From NCBI GenBank assembly GCA_910585095.1, contig CAJUBU010000003.1:110486-167866 (forward strand): a stretch of DNA of 57,381 nucleotides, in the 5' to 3' direction. Below, in pieces: positions 18,444 through 27,387 of this stretch (the stretch's first letter is position 1; each line of letters opens with the position of its first letter). Both the position numbers and the translations under genes were made by a program. The notes beneath the pieces were generated by a model. That model saw only the letters and a program-made list of their open reading frames with translations, had not been told where the DNA came from and ran no database searches. The DNA comes from an uncultured Lachnospira sp. (GTDB lineage: Bacteria; Bacillota; Clostridia; Lachnospirales; Lachnospiraceae).

Positions 18444-19949
18444 TTACTTGAATGTCTTTTTAAACTCTTCAATGGCGCTAATTAATAACTTTTCTGTATC
18501 CTCGTCAAGTACCTTTGTCTTTGCAATACTTTCTGGTATCTGTGGATACTTTGTGTCAATAAAATCAAACAATCCATCTTGGAATGCCAGAATTTTGTCA
18601 ACAGGAATATCTATAACATATTTCTTTGTTACAGCATATATAATGATTACTTGATACTCAACTGGCATTGGCTTGTACTGTGGCTGCTTTAACATCTCTT
18701 TTACACGCTCGCCCTGTGCAAGCTTTTCCTTTGTATCGGCATCCAATTCAGAACCAAACTGTGCAAACGAAGCAAGTTCTCTGTACTGTGCCAAATCAAC
18801 TCGAATAGGAGCAGCTATCTTTTTCATCGCTTTAATCTGTGCCGCACCTCCAACTCGCGATACAGACAAACCAGCATTAACAGCAGGTCTAAAGCCCGAA
18901 TTAAACATTTCTGTCTCAAGATATATCTGTCCGTCTGTGATAGAAATAACATTTGTAGGAATATATGCCGAAACATCGCCCGCTTGTGTCTCAATAATTG
19001 GTAAAGCAGTTAATGAACCTCCGCCATATTCATCAGACATTCTTGCTGCTCTCTCAAGAAGTCTTGAATGGAGATAAAATACATCACCAGGATAAGCCTC
19101 ACGTCCAGGCGGTCTTTTAAGGAGCAATGACAGTGTACGATATGCTGTCGCATGTTTACTTAAATCATCATAGACAACCAGCACATCCTTTCCTTGTTCC
19201 ATCCATTCCTCACCAATTGCACAGCCTGCATATGGCGCAATATATTGTAATGGAGCAAGCTCACTGGCTGTTGAAGCAACAACAGTTGTATAACTCATCG
19301 CACCATATTCTTCTAATGTACTTACAATACTTGCAACGGTCGATGCTTTCTGACCAATAGCAACATATATACAGTTTACATTTTGACCTTTTTGGTTAAT
19401 AATCGTATCAATTGCAATTGCAGTCTTACCTGTCTGACGGTCTCCGATAATTAACTCTCTTTGACCTCTTCCAATAGGAATCATGGCATCGATAGCCTTA
19501 ATACCTGTCTGAAGCGGTGTATCAACGGACTTTCTTGTAATAACACCTGACGCAACTCTCTCAATCTGACGAAACTTATCTGTATTGATAGGTCCCTTGC
19601 CATCTATTGGCTGTCCTAATGCATTAACAACTCTACCAACCATAGCATCGCCAACAGGAACTTCTACAACACGCCCTGTTGTCTTTACGGTATCACCTTC
19701 ATTGATGTTGCGCGAATCACCTAACAAAACGGCACCAACATTGTCCTCCTCTAGGTTGAGAATCATGCCGTACACTTCTCCCGGAAATTCGAGCAATTCA
19801 CCCTGCATGGCCTTCTCCAGACCATGTATACGCGCGATACCATCTGCCACCTGAATAACTGTACCAACATCGGACACTTCAAGTTCGGTAGAATATCTTT
19901 TTATCTGCTCTTTTATCACAGAGCTGATTTCTTCCGGTCTCAAATTCAT
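18444..19949 (-). CDS. atpA: ATP synthase F1 alpha subunit
   Basis: Non-catalytic nucleotide-binding subunit of F1, 501 residues. Motifs: P-loop GDRQTGKTAIA near residue 170, VYDDLSKHATAYR, and RPPGREAYPGDVFYLHSRLLERAA. Length and motif order are normal for bacterial AtpA. GAGGG precedes the ATG. Confidence 0.98.
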   Translation of the reverse strand: MNLRPEEISSVIKEQIKRYSTELEVSDVGTVIQVADGIARIHGLEKAMQGELLEFPGEVYGMILNLEEDNVGAVLLGDSRNINEGDTVKTTGRVVEVPVGDAMVGRVVNALGQPIDGKGPINTDKFRQIERVASGVITRKSVDTPLQTGIKAIDAMIPIGRGQRELIIGDRQTGKTAIAIDTIINQKGQNVNCIYVAIGQKASTVASIVSTLEEYGAMSYTTVVASTASELAPLQYIAPYAGCAIGEEWMEQGKDVLVVYDDLSKHATAYRTLSLLLKRPPGREAYPGDVFYLHSRLLERAARMSDEYGGGSLTALPIIETQAGDVSAYIPTNVISITDGQIYLETEMFNSGFRPAVNAGLSVSRVGGAAQIKAMKKIAAPIRVDLAQYRELASFAQFGSELDADTKEKLAQGERVKEMLKQPQYKPMPVEYQVIIIYAVTKKYVIDIPVDKILAFQDGLFDFIDTKYPQIPESIAKTKVLDEDTEKLLISAIEEFKKTFK

Positions 19950-19986
19950 GGAGCAAACGCACCCTCTTTCTATTCAATGTATAAGC

Positions 19987-20535
19987 TTACACAAGCTGAA
20001 TTTTCTTAAGCTGTCTTGCAAGCTCATCTAATTTTGTTTTAATACTGCTGTCTACTACTCTATCGCCAATTCTGATAACCATACCACCAATAATAGATGA
20101 ATCCACATCATAATGCATCTGAAAATCTTTATACTTGGTAGTATCTAGTAATTTTGTTACTACATTTTCTTTCTGAACCTCAGTAAGAGGCGCTGCCGTT
20201 GTGACAAACGCAATGCCAATCTTTTTATATTCAAGCACTTTATCACAAAAATAATGTAGAGCATCGACTATATTTTGCTGACGGTCTTTTGATACCATAA
20301 TCATAAGAAAACCGGTCAGATTTTTTGACACAAAACTGCCAAAAACATTCTCTAAAAATTTTTCTTTTTCTTCTTTATCAATTTTTGGATGATTCAATAA
20401 TTTGTTTAGCTCGCTGTTATCTTCAAATGCTTTAAGAACCACTAAAACTTCGTCATACAGCGCATCAATTTTTGATTCTTCCAGTGCGAGCTCAAATAAT
20501 GCATCACCATACGTTGTTGCTGCTAACTTAGCCAT
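19987..20535 (-). CDS. atpH: ATP synthase delta subunit
   Basis: Peripheral-stalk subunit joining F1 to subunit b. The N-terminal helical bundle (TYGDALFELALEESKIDALYDEV) and the C-terminal IIGGMVIRIGDRVVDSSIKTKLDEL motif identify it. 182 residues. Its start overlaps the end of atpF by 13 bp, implying coupled translation. Confidence 0.96.
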   Translation of the reverse strand: MAKLAATTYGDALFELALEESKIDALYDEVLVVLKAFEDNSELNKLLNHPKIDKEEKEKFLENVFGSFVSKNLTGFLMIMVSKDRQQNIVDALHYFCDKVLEYKKIGIAFVTTAAPLTEVQKENVVTKLLDTTKYKDFQMHYDVDSSIIGGMVIRIGDRVVDSSIKTKLDELARQLKKIQLV

Positions 20536-21077
20536 GTGTTCTCACCCATTTCATTTAAAGTCTGCTCAATAAGCCTCTGGCTGTCCGCTTCATTGATAGA
20601 AGCTGCGACCACCTTTGCTGCCATAAGCTGTGATACAGCAATAATCTGCTGCTTTACCTCGTCGGCGGCTTTTTGTTTCTCAAGTTCGGCTTCTGTGTTT
20701 GCTCTTGCAATAATTCTAGCAGCTTCCTGCTTTGCTTCATCGACAATCTTCTGCTCATTATGTTTTGCAACACGTCTTGCCTCGCTTAATATACTTTCTG
20801 CCTCCTGTCTCGCTGCTTTCAGCTTTTCTTCATACTCCTGCTTTAAAGCCTGTGCCTGCCTCTTATCAGCTTCTGCATTCTCTCTGTCGCTCGTTATCTT
20901 ATCCTGACGCTTTTTTAACATATTTCTTACAGGATTAAATAAGATAAATGACAGCAACAAAAATAATACGAATACATTAATAGCTGTAATAGCTGCATCA
21001 AAAAGGAGCTGTGGATCCAATCCAAAAAGTCGGCCATCATCTGCGAGAGCCACAAATGTACTTCCTATGGAACCCAA
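20523..21077 (-). CDS. atpF: ATP synthase F0 b subunit
   Basis: Peripheral-stalk subunit with one N-terminal membrane helix (INVFVLFLLLSFILFNPVRNML, about residues 33-54) and a long charged coiled coil rich in A, E, K and Q to the end. The start is TTG at 21077, eight bases after AAAGGAGG; no ATG is available. 184 residues. Confidence 0.95.
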   Translation of the reverse strand: MGSIGSTFVALADDGRLFGLDPQLLFDAAITAINVFVLFLLLSFILFNPVRNMLKKRQDKITSDRENAEADKRQAQALKQEYEEKLKAARQEAESILSEARRVAKHNEQKIVDEAKQEAARIIARANTEAELEKQKAADEVKQQIIAVSQLMAAKVVAASINEADSQRLIEQTLNEMGENTWLS

Positions 21078-21120
21078 TTCTTTTGCCTCCTTTCTACAAT
21101 CTCAATATTTTTTTAATACA

Positions 21121-21375
21121 TCAACCAAATGGCTTTACAAACATTAAGATGATAGCTACGGCAAAACCATAAAGACCTGTTGTCTCAGCAACAGCTTGCC
21201 CAAGTAACATAGTAGATGTGATTGCAGACTTTGCGCCTGGATTACGTCCAACAGCAGAAGCACCATGACCTGCTGCAATACCCTGTCCAATACCAGGACC
21301 AACACCTGCAATCATTGCAATACCAGCACCAATTGCTGACATAGCTGAAATAAATTCCTGTCCACTAATATTCAT
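21121..21375 (-). CDS. atpE: ATP synthase F0 c subunit with sodium-binding signature
   Basis: Proteolipid of the rotor ring: 84 residues, two hydrophobic helices joined by the polar loop GRNPGAK. Helix 1 has GPGIGQG and helix 2 has GQAVAETTG. The Gln in helix 1 together with Glu-Thr in helix 2 matches the ligands known from Na+-dependent rings such as that of Ilyobacter tartaricus (Gln, Glu, Ser), with Thr for Ser. Proton-type rings lack the Gln. Ion choice is inferred from these residues. Confidence 0.96.
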   Translation of the reverse strand: MNISGQEFISAMSAIGAGIAMIAGVGPGIGQGIAAGHGASAVGRNPGAKSAITSTMLLGQAVAETTGLYGFAVAIILMFVKPFG

Positions 21376-21443
21376 TTTTTCATTCCTCCATTTTAAATTA
21401 TTTTGCTGAATCCATATTTTGAGTAGCCCCTATTATTACATTA

Positions 21444-22175
21444 CTACTCATCAGCAATTTTGTCGTTCACATAGACCATTGTCAACATACAAAATACGTA
21501 TGCCTGAATACAACCTGAGAACAAGTCAAAATAAGCATGCAGAACTGCTGGATAAGCCACCGTAAAAGGCTTTAGCAAGTCATAAATCAAGCCCATAAGA
21601 ACTGTTCCTGACATAATATTACCAAACAAACGCAATGAAAGCGACAGTGGAACGGCAAATTCTCCAATCACATTGATTGGGAACAAAAACCAAATTGGCT
21701 GAAACAGTGCTGTAAAATGCTTTCCTTTATTTTTCTTAATGCCATTAAAATGGATAAGAAAAAAGGTAATCAAGCCTAACGACAATGTTACGCCATAATC
21801 TGCTGTTGGTGGCCTTAACCCAAATAGACCAGCAATGTTGGAAATAATCAGAAACAAAAACAAGGTTGATAAGTAATTTACAAACTTGCTTGTATTCTTT
21901 CCCATAAGTCCTTCCACCATAGTCTGTAGCATCTCGACAATCAACTCGATTATATTCATAAACATTCCTGGTGTGTCTTCTGAATTGACTTTGTTCAGTT
22001 TGATTCTGGCAATAACCGCCACTATCAATATGAACACAGATACTATCAACAACGCCACATGCGTGGTATTGAGATGAAATTCATAGTCCATACCTGGAAG
22101 TTTAAACGTAAATAACGACTTAATCATAAAGCTGCTATCACATGCCACCATCGGGGCAACACTTACGCTTCCCAC
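21444..22175 (-). CDS. atpB: ATP synthase F0 a subunit
   Basis: Stator channel subunit with about five or six membrane helices. The essential Arg lies in SLRLFGNIMSG near residue 175. AAGGAGG overlaps an upstream in-frame GTG (22184), so the GTG at 22175, seven bases after it, is the better start, giving 243 residues that begin MGSVSVAPM. Confidence 0.95.
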   Translation of the reverse strand: MGSVSVAPMVACDSSFMIKSLFTFKLPGMDYEFHLNTTHVALLIVSVFILIVAVIARIKLNKVNSEDTPGMFMNIIELIVEMLQTMVEGLMGKNTSKFVNYLSTLFLFLIISNIAGLFGLRPPTADYGVTLSLGLITFFLIHFNGIKKNKGKHFTALFQPIWFLFPINVIGEFAVPLSLSLRLFGNIMSGTVLMGLIYDLLKPFTVAYPAVLHAYFDLFSGCIQAYVFCMLTMVYVNDKIADE

Positions 22176-22192
22176 ACTTCTCACCCTCCTTT

Positions 22193-22585
22193 TTAAAATA
22201 TTTTGGATGAAATTCTGTTAGTAATCGGCTGCAAATATGCCGACACTTTCATAGCAAACATTCCTACTAATGCCGCCAGCAAATCACCTATCTTAAAGTA
22301 ATATAATGCTGCAAAGACCAATATCATAACGGCAAGTCTGATAAAATATCCTATCAACAACACTTTCGTCGTGTTTACCTTTCCATACACCACTTCTCGA
22401 ATCCGATAACTCATATGCAATGAAGCAAACCCTGCATAAAGCACGCCTGCCAAAAAACCGACAGCATAAATCATCGGGCTTGGAAAAACTAAACATATAA
22501 TAATTTCCCCAAGTATGAGGTATAACATATCAATGAAAAAAATTTGTGGCAACGCCTCATTTAATGACTTTATCTTTTCTATCAA
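22193..22585 (-). CDS. ATP synthase subunit I (AtpI-like)
   Basis: Small membrane protein with four predicted helices, fitting the ATP synthase I family (PF03899) that helps assemble the c ring. The frame is open upstream to 22663, but that would overlap atpZ by 107 bp. A TTG at 22585 lies six bases after CAGGAGG, giving 130 residues and a 29-bp overlap with the end of atpZ, which is the more credible start. Confidence 0.82.
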   Translation of the reverse strand: MIEKIKSLNEALPQIFFIDMLYLILGEIIICLVFPSPMIYAVGFLAGVLYAGFASLHMSYRIREVVYGKVNTTKVLLIGYFIRLAVMILVFAALYYFKIGDLLAALVGMFAMKVSAYLQPITNRISSKIF

Positions 22586-22868
22586 TGTCTGCCTCCTGTT
22601 CTGCCCTTTCAACCTTACGCTTAATATCTTCTTCCAATTGCTTTTGACGTTTTGCCTCCTCACGCTTAATAATGCTCATCACTAAAACATAAGCATTTCT
22701 TGCGCCTGCTAGCATGCCAAGTATCATAAGCGGAATGGTAAACCATGTGTTAAACTTTCCATCAAGCCATACGCCTAATGCAACACACACAAATAAAGGT
22801 ACCATAACACTTAATGCCACCTGTGATATCAAAACAATATTACGATACTCAGTCCTTTCATGGCTCAT
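22557..22868 (-). CDS. AtpZ-like small membrane protein, first gene of the atp operon
   Basis: 103 residues with two membrane helices (about 11-31 and 43-66) and a charged C-terminal helix; this matches the AtpZ/AtpI family (PF09527), proposed in other bacteria to help cation supply or assembly of F0. The GGAAGG site precedes the ATG. The operon promoter should lie in 22869-22960, where several TA-rich -10 candidates occur, but none has a convincing -35. Confidence 0.82.
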   Translation of the reverse strand: MSHERTEYRNIVLISQVALSVMVPLFVCVALGVWLDGKFNTWFTIPLMILGMLAGARNAYVLVMSIIKREEAKRQKQLEEDIKRKVERAEQEADIDRKDKVIK

Positions 22869-23107
22869 CGTTTAATCCTTCCAAATGATGTTTGTCAATA
22901 TAATATCATTTTTTCTTGAAAAAGTCTATTCAATTTCATATATTTCGTTGTTAATACAGCAAAATATTATTTGTTACATATCTTGAATTTATTGCTGCTT
23001 ATTGATATAATCTTAAAAACCTGCAAAATCTCAAACTTATGCAGGAAATAATGGTTTTAAATCTGCAACTTCAAATTTACAAGTATTAGAAAGGAATGGT
23101 GAATTGT

Positions 23108-23581
23108 ATGGCAGTTTTATATCGCAAAAGACTGATACCAGATGAAATGATAGAACTAAAAGACGATAAAATATTATTCCGTGATGAGAACTATGTCCTT
23201 ACAAAATGGAATACCATTCGCCCTAAAAGTGAATTTTCTCATGGAATATCCATCTATTGCATAAATGAAGGCTGGAAAATTAGCAAATTTTTTAACGCGG
23301 ATAATCATTTAATATATATATATTGTGATATTATTGATACCTCTTACAATGATGTGAACGACACCTATATATTTACAGATTTATTGGCGGATGTCATTAT
23401 TGAAAATTCAGGTTTTGTTCGTGTTGTTGATTTAGATGAGCTTGCTGATGCCTGTGCTTGGGGCAGTATCACAAACGATATGTTAGTTTCTGCCCTCCAC
23501 AAGCTAAACGCACTCCTTGAACTGATATACAATAAACAAATACAAACATTTATTGACCGTTTAGAACAGATACAGCCCTAA
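23108..23581 (+). CDS. DUF402 domain protein
   Basis: The 157-residue protein (from MAVLYRKRLIPDEMIELKDD) has the DUF402/FomD-like beta-barrel pattern, including WKISKFFNADNHLIYIYCDI and VVDLDELADA. Related proteins are nucleoside di/triphosphatases or unknown; I assign no substrate. The start at 23108 uses GGTGA five bases upstream; an in-frame ATG at 23096 sits on top of the AAAGGA motif. Its TAA interlocks with the TAG of the convergent deaminase gene over four bases (CTAA). Confidence 0.8.
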   Translation: MAVLYRKRLIPDEMIELKDDKILFRDENYVLTKWNTIRPKSEFSHGISIYCINEGWKISKFFNADNHLIYIYCDIIDTSYNDVNDTYIFTDLLADVIIENSGFVRVVDLDELADACAWGSITNDMLVSALHKLNALLELIYNKQIQTFIDRLEQIQP

Positions 23582-24063
23582 ACTTCAATATTTAAGGTTC
23601 TGCCTGTTTTTTGATATGGATAAAAATGAATACCTGCTGCCTTAAACATGCGCTTTGAAGCCAACACCGCCACAGTGTCTGCATATTTATCATTTTCATA
23701 GACAACTGTCTTGATGCCAGACTGAATAATCGCTTTTGCACACTCATTACATGGAAATAATGTCACATATATTTTAGCATTATCAAGGCTTCCGCCTCGA
23801 TAATTTAAAATTGCATTCAATTCACCATGTGCGGTATACATATATTTAACATCCATTTCATCTCCTTCTCTTGCCCAAGGAAACTCATCATCCGAACAAC
23901 CTATCGGAAACCCATTATACCCCATTGATAAAATTTTATTATCATTGCTGACAATACATGCTCCTACCTGTGTATTGGGGTCTTTTGAGCGCAGAGCGGA
24001 CATTTTTGCCACGCCCATAAAATACTCATCCCATGATATGTAATCATCTCTTTTATCGCTCAT
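23578..24063 (-). CDS. Deoxycytidylate deaminase (ComEB-like)
   Basis: Zinc-dependent deaminase converting dCMP to dUMP for thymidylate synthesis. The zinc site is visible as HGELNAI and PCNEC, with SKDPNTQVGACIV and GYNGFPIGCSDDEFPW typical of the dCMP deaminase/ComEB family. ATG 24063 follows TGAGG by six bases; the frame is open to 24075. It is 161 residues long, and 31 bp downstream of rpiB. Confidence 0.9.
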   Translation of the reverse strand: MSDKRDDYISWDEYFMGVAKMSALRSKDPNTQVGACIVSNDNKILSMGYNGFPIGCSDDEFPWAREGDEMDVKYMYTAHGELNAILNYRGGSLDNAKIYVTLFPCNECAKAIIQSGIKTVVYENDKYADTVAVLASKRMFKAAGIHFYPYQKTGRTLNIEV

Positions 24064-24094
24064 TTTTCGCCTCATTCTCGCATTTCTTTACAAT

Positions 24095-24529
24095 TTATAC
24101 AGATTCCTCAAGCATGGCAATTCTTCTCTTATGTCTCTCACTCTGTGAAAATGTCGCGCCTAAAAAGGTATCAACAATACGAAGTGCTAATTCTGAACCA
24201 ACCACTCTAGCGCCTATACATAATACGTTAGAATCATTATGTTCCCTTGTTACCTGTGCGCTGAAACAATCACCGCACAACGCTGCTCTTATACCCTTTA
24301 CCTTGTTGGCAGCAATACTCATCCCAATACCTGTCCCACATAAAAGTATTCCAAGTTCACACTCTCCTGATAAGATAGCATCCGTTACTTTATGCGCATA
24401 GATTGGATAATCACAAGACTCTGTTGTATTGCAGCCAAAATCTTTATACACAACTCCTTTCTTATCCAAATGCTCCTTAAGCTGATTTTTTAAATCCACT
24501 GCTCCGTGGTCACATCCTATTGCTATCAT
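24095..24529 (-). CDS. rpiB: Ribose-5-phosphate isomerase B
   Basis: Interconverts ribose-5-phosphate and ribulose-5-phosphate in the pentose phosphate pathway. Motifs: GCDHGAVDLKNQL at the N-terminus, GILLCGTGIGMSIAANKVKGIRAA with the active-site Cys, and HNDSNVLCIGARV. 144 residues, normal length. The ATG directly abuts the stop of the phosphatase gene, whose last codons provide the GAGGAG ribosome site. It supplies ribose-5-phosphate for prs. Confidence 0.96.
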   Translation of the reverse strand: MIAIGCDHGAVDLKNQLKEHLDKKGVVYKDFGCNTTESCDYPIYAHKVTDAILSGECELGILLCGTGIGMSIAANKVKGIRAALCGDCFSAQVTREHNDSNVLCIGARVVGSELALRIVDTFLGATFSQSERHKRRIAMLEESV

Positions 24530-25009
24530 TTACAACTCCTCCTTTGATTGTTCATTTATATTATTTATTATAATTGCAGCCGCTCTATTTACAAGTTCTA
24601 AAAGAATTTCAAAACATTTGTGATACTCCTCTATTCCTTTGCCATAAGGGTCACTCACTTCCACATTATCACATCCAATAAATTCATTAATGGTATATAC
24701 ATTAATTGCCTTATCATAATTATTATATAACTTTGTTTTCATTGATGAATCCATTACCAGCACCAATGTATTTTTACCAAAATCACTATTATCAATCTGC
24801 TTGGCATTATTGCTTGGCATTATCATTCCATGACTGGCAGCAACAGCAACAGCCTTTGGATTATAAGGTTCTGGAAAAAGCACCACCATTCCCCTAGATT
24901 CCACACTGATATCTATTCCCATAAGATTATGCTGCATAATGGTAGCTGCCATAGGACTTCTGCAAGTATTTCCAGTACATACAAATATAATTCTGTTATA
25001 ATTATTCAT
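24530..25009 (-). CDS. Low-molecular-weight phosphatase, probably protein-arginine phosphatase (YwlE-like)
   Basis: The active-site loop FVCTGNTCRSPMAA holds the catalytic Cys and Arg. The Thr in CTGNTCRS is the residue that marks YwlE-type protein-arginine phosphatases rather than tyrosine phosphatases, where it is Ile or similar. The general acid segment reads SDPYGKG. ATG 25009 follows TAGGA; the frame is open to 25042, overlapping tsaC. Order tsaC-ywlE-rpiB matches the Bacillus ywl cluster. Confidence 0.85.
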   Translation of the reverse strand: MNNYNRIIFVCTGNTCRSPMAATIMQHNLMGIDISVESRGMVVLFPEPYNPKAVAVAASHGMIMPSNNAKQIDNSDFGKNTLVLVMDSSMKTKLYNNYDKAINVYTINEFIGCDNVEVSDPYGKGIEEYHKCFEILLELVNRAAAIIINNINEQSKEEL

Positions 25010-25038
25010 AAATAATCCTACCATTCTATTATTGTATA

Positions 25039-26091
25039 TCATACATATAAAATTGTATGTCCAGCAGCTTTTATTAATCGATTCATAACAGCAGCGCCTA
25101 CATTATTTGTAGAAAAACTTTCAGAATAGACATAATCTATTTTTTTTTCATCAAAAAACCGCAATGCCTCAAATAAATTCCTTGCATTACTTGCCTCATC
25201 ATATCTGCTGCCCATGTCAAATACAATATCTGCTTTGTACTTTGTTCTATTTTCACTACATGTCATAATGCCTACTTTCAATCCCTCTGACTGTTTGTCC
25301 CTTGTAAAATGATTGATTGCAGCTATTACATCACTATCTTTTCCATCAACAATATTTACCTTTGCTTTGGGTGCATAATGCTTATATTTCATACCTGGCG
25401 CTTTAGGCACAACGCCATTTGCAACATTTCCTTGAATTGCAGGGTCTATAAATACCTCTCCTAAAACTTGTTCAAACTGTGCCTTTGTTATATATCCTGG
25501 TCTTAATATCATAGGTTTATCAGCGCTTAAATCAATAATAGTTGATTCTACACCTATATCGACCTCATCATATTCAATAATCATATCAATAATGCCATTC
25601 ATATCCTCAATAACATGTTTTGCTCTTGTCGGACTTGGACGTCCAGAAATATTTGCACTGGGCGCAGCTATAAAAATCTTTGACTTTCTAATTAGATTGG
25701 CTGCCACAAAATGACTTGGCATACGTATAGCAACCGTATCAAGCCCCCCTGTTATAGTATCTGGAACACATTGTTTTTTCTTTAATATCCTTGTCAACGG
25801 TCCTGGCCAAAAGACATCCGCAACTTTTTTTATGCGCTCATCTATACCAACAGTCAATTTTTCTAAATCTGCTATATCGGCAATATGCACAATCAATGGA
25901 TTATCAGATGGTCGCCCTTTCGCGGCATATATTTTTGATGAAGCTGTTTTATCAAGCGCATTTGCTCCAAGTCCATACACCGTTTCTGTTGGAAATGCAA
26001 CCAATCCTCCACTTTTTAATATCTGTGCTGCCCTCATATAAATGGCTTCATCACTATCCTTATTTTGTATTTTGGCAATGATTGTATCCAT
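25039..26091 (-). CDS. L-threonylcarbamoyladenylate synthase (Sua5-type TsaC)
   Basis: Makes threonylcarbamoyl-AMP for the t6A37 tRNA modification. The YrdC domain (residues 10-205) shows LKSGGLVAFPTETVYGLGANA, KGRPSDNPLIVHI and APSANISGRPSPT; a linker and C-terminal Sua5 domain (about 230-350, GMKYKHYAPKAKV) follow. At 350 residues it is the long Sua5 form. GAAGGAA precedes the ATG. Confidence 0.95.
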   Translation of the reverse strand: MDTIIAKIQNKDSDEAIYMRAAQILKSGGLVAFPTETVYGLGANALDKTASSKIYAAKGRPSDNPLIVHIADIADLEKLTVGIDERIKKVADVFWPGPLTRILKKKQCVPDTITGGLDTVAIRMPSHFVAANLIRKSKIFIAAPSANISGRPSPTRAKHVIEDMNGIIDMIIEYDEVDIGVESTIIDLSADKPMILRPGYITKAQFEQVLGEVFIDPAIQGNVANGVVPKAPGMKYKHYAPKAKVNIVDGKDSDVIAAINHFTRDKQSEGLKVGIMTCSENRTKYKADIVFDMGSRYDEASNARNLFEALRFFDEKKIDYVYSESFSTNNVGAAVMNRLIKAAGHTILYV

Positions 26092-26370
26092 AGTCTTTAT
26101 TCCTTCATCTTTGTGCTTTTTATCTACATAAAGTCAAATATCCCAAAATATACTGAACCCAAAACAACATTTGTCAATAAAGGATATTTGACTTACAAAA
26201 TTATTTTTTTCTACAAAGTTAAATTTTTCACAAAGCAAAATTCTTTATCTTATATCATACAACATTTTTTAAAATTTATCAAATCTCTTTCTTTATTTTA
26301 CATTCAATATTTTATCTTCTTTTAGAAAGAAGTCTCCTTTTCTAAAGTGGTGAGCATGTGTCACATTCAA
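26092..26370. other. Intergenic region between cwlD and tsaC with an inverted repeat
   Basis: GTCAAATATCC (26133-26143) and GGATATTTGAC (26182-26192) form an exact 11-bp inverted repeat around a 38-base loop. A weaker hairpin TTTAGAAA/TTTTCTAAA lies near 26320-26348. The hairpins may end the cwlD transcript. No gene is seen. Confidence 0.5.
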
Positions 26371-27081
26371 TTATCCCTCAAAATAATTAAGAATCCCCTT
26401 TAAAATAGCATCGGCAACTTTTCTTTGATAACTTTCATCAATTAAAAGCTTTGTTTCACTGGGATTTGAAAGAAATCCGCATTCTGCAATAATTGTAGGT
26501 GCTTTCGTATGGACTAACATATAGTATGTATTATCTGCTTTTTCAACACGATTATTGCTCTCGTCAAGATTTGCTTTAAAGGATTTCTGTACACATTCCG
26601 CCAACTTTTTCCCCTGTGCAGAATGTTTGTAATAAAAAACTTGCGCGCCTTTTGCACGACTGTCCTGAAAACTATTTTGATGTACGCTTACAACAATATC
26701 TGCATTGCTGTCCAATATAATCTGGCATCGCTTTTTCATATCCGCCACTTTTTTATTGCTGTCACCTTCACTGTATAAACCATTATCATCCGTTCTTGTC
26801 ATAACCACAGTAAAATTATTTTGTTCCAACAACTCTTTTAAATATGTGCCAATAGCCAGATTAATCTCTTTTTCTTTATAGCCTTCTGCACTTGTCTTTC
26901 CTGGATCAATCCCACCATGCCCGCAATCTATCACAACAATTTTATTTTCTTTTTGTTCTGTATTTTGTGTTACAACAGTTGGTCGATTTTCACCATTCGC
27001 AGGAAGACATATAAATGTCGCAGTAAATACCACACATATCAATACTACAGACATAACCATTATTGTTACATTATCTTTCAT
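26371..27081 (-). CDS. cwlD: N-acetylmuramoyl-L-alanine amidase (CwlD-like)
   Basis: Secreted zinc amidase of the Amidase_3 family. An N-terminal membrane/signal segment (residues 6-26) is followed by the catalytic domain with IDCGHGGIDPGKT, the Glu in EKEINLAIG, SVHQNSF and APTIIAECGFLSNPSE. Its 236 residues fit CwlD, which with PdaA makes muramic lactam in the spore cortex; the spore role is inferred from length and family. An AAAGGA site precedes the ATG. Confidence 0.85.
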   Translation of the reverse strand: MKDNVTIMVMSVVLICVVFTATFICLPANGENRPTVVTQNTEQKENKIVVIDCGHGGIDPGKTSAEGYKEKEINLAIGTYLKELLEQNNFTVVMTRTDDNGLYSEGDSNKKVADMKKRCQIILDSNADIVVSVHQNSFQDSRAKGAQVFYYKHSAQGKKLAECVQKSFKANLDESNNRVEKADNTYYMLVHTKAPTIIAECGFLSNPSETKLLIDESYQRKVADAILKGILNYFEG

Positions 27082-27387
27082 AGTGTATCCTTTCGTGTCT
27101 AATATTCATTGATAGATAAAGATAAAAAAACTTAAAATTTTATCCTTATCTATCCATTAATATATGACACAAGGGACGCAATTATAACCACGCCCCTCAA
27201 TCTGATTGTTCCTATTAATTTATTTTATTCGTGATATATATTTGCGAATTAACCGCTTCGCATAGCGTAGGTTGTGCGTAATACGGCAAAAAATTTTATC
27301 CTGTGTAAAACCTCTTGCCTTTTCTTTATTGTTTTGCAATGATAATTATTTTTTATATTATTTTTTATTTGTAACAATAATTATTTT
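27082..27387. other. Intergenic region with a 17-bp hairpin
   Basis: GATAGATAAAGATAAAA (27111-27127) pairs with 27138-27154 along 17 positions, one of them G-U. It may end transcription from the kinase/ATPase pair or protect the cwlD transcript. The stretch 27240-27290 is more GC-rich and resembles fragments of repeat family B (CCGCTTCGC), but too weakly to call. Otherwise nothing is seen. Confidence 0.5.
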
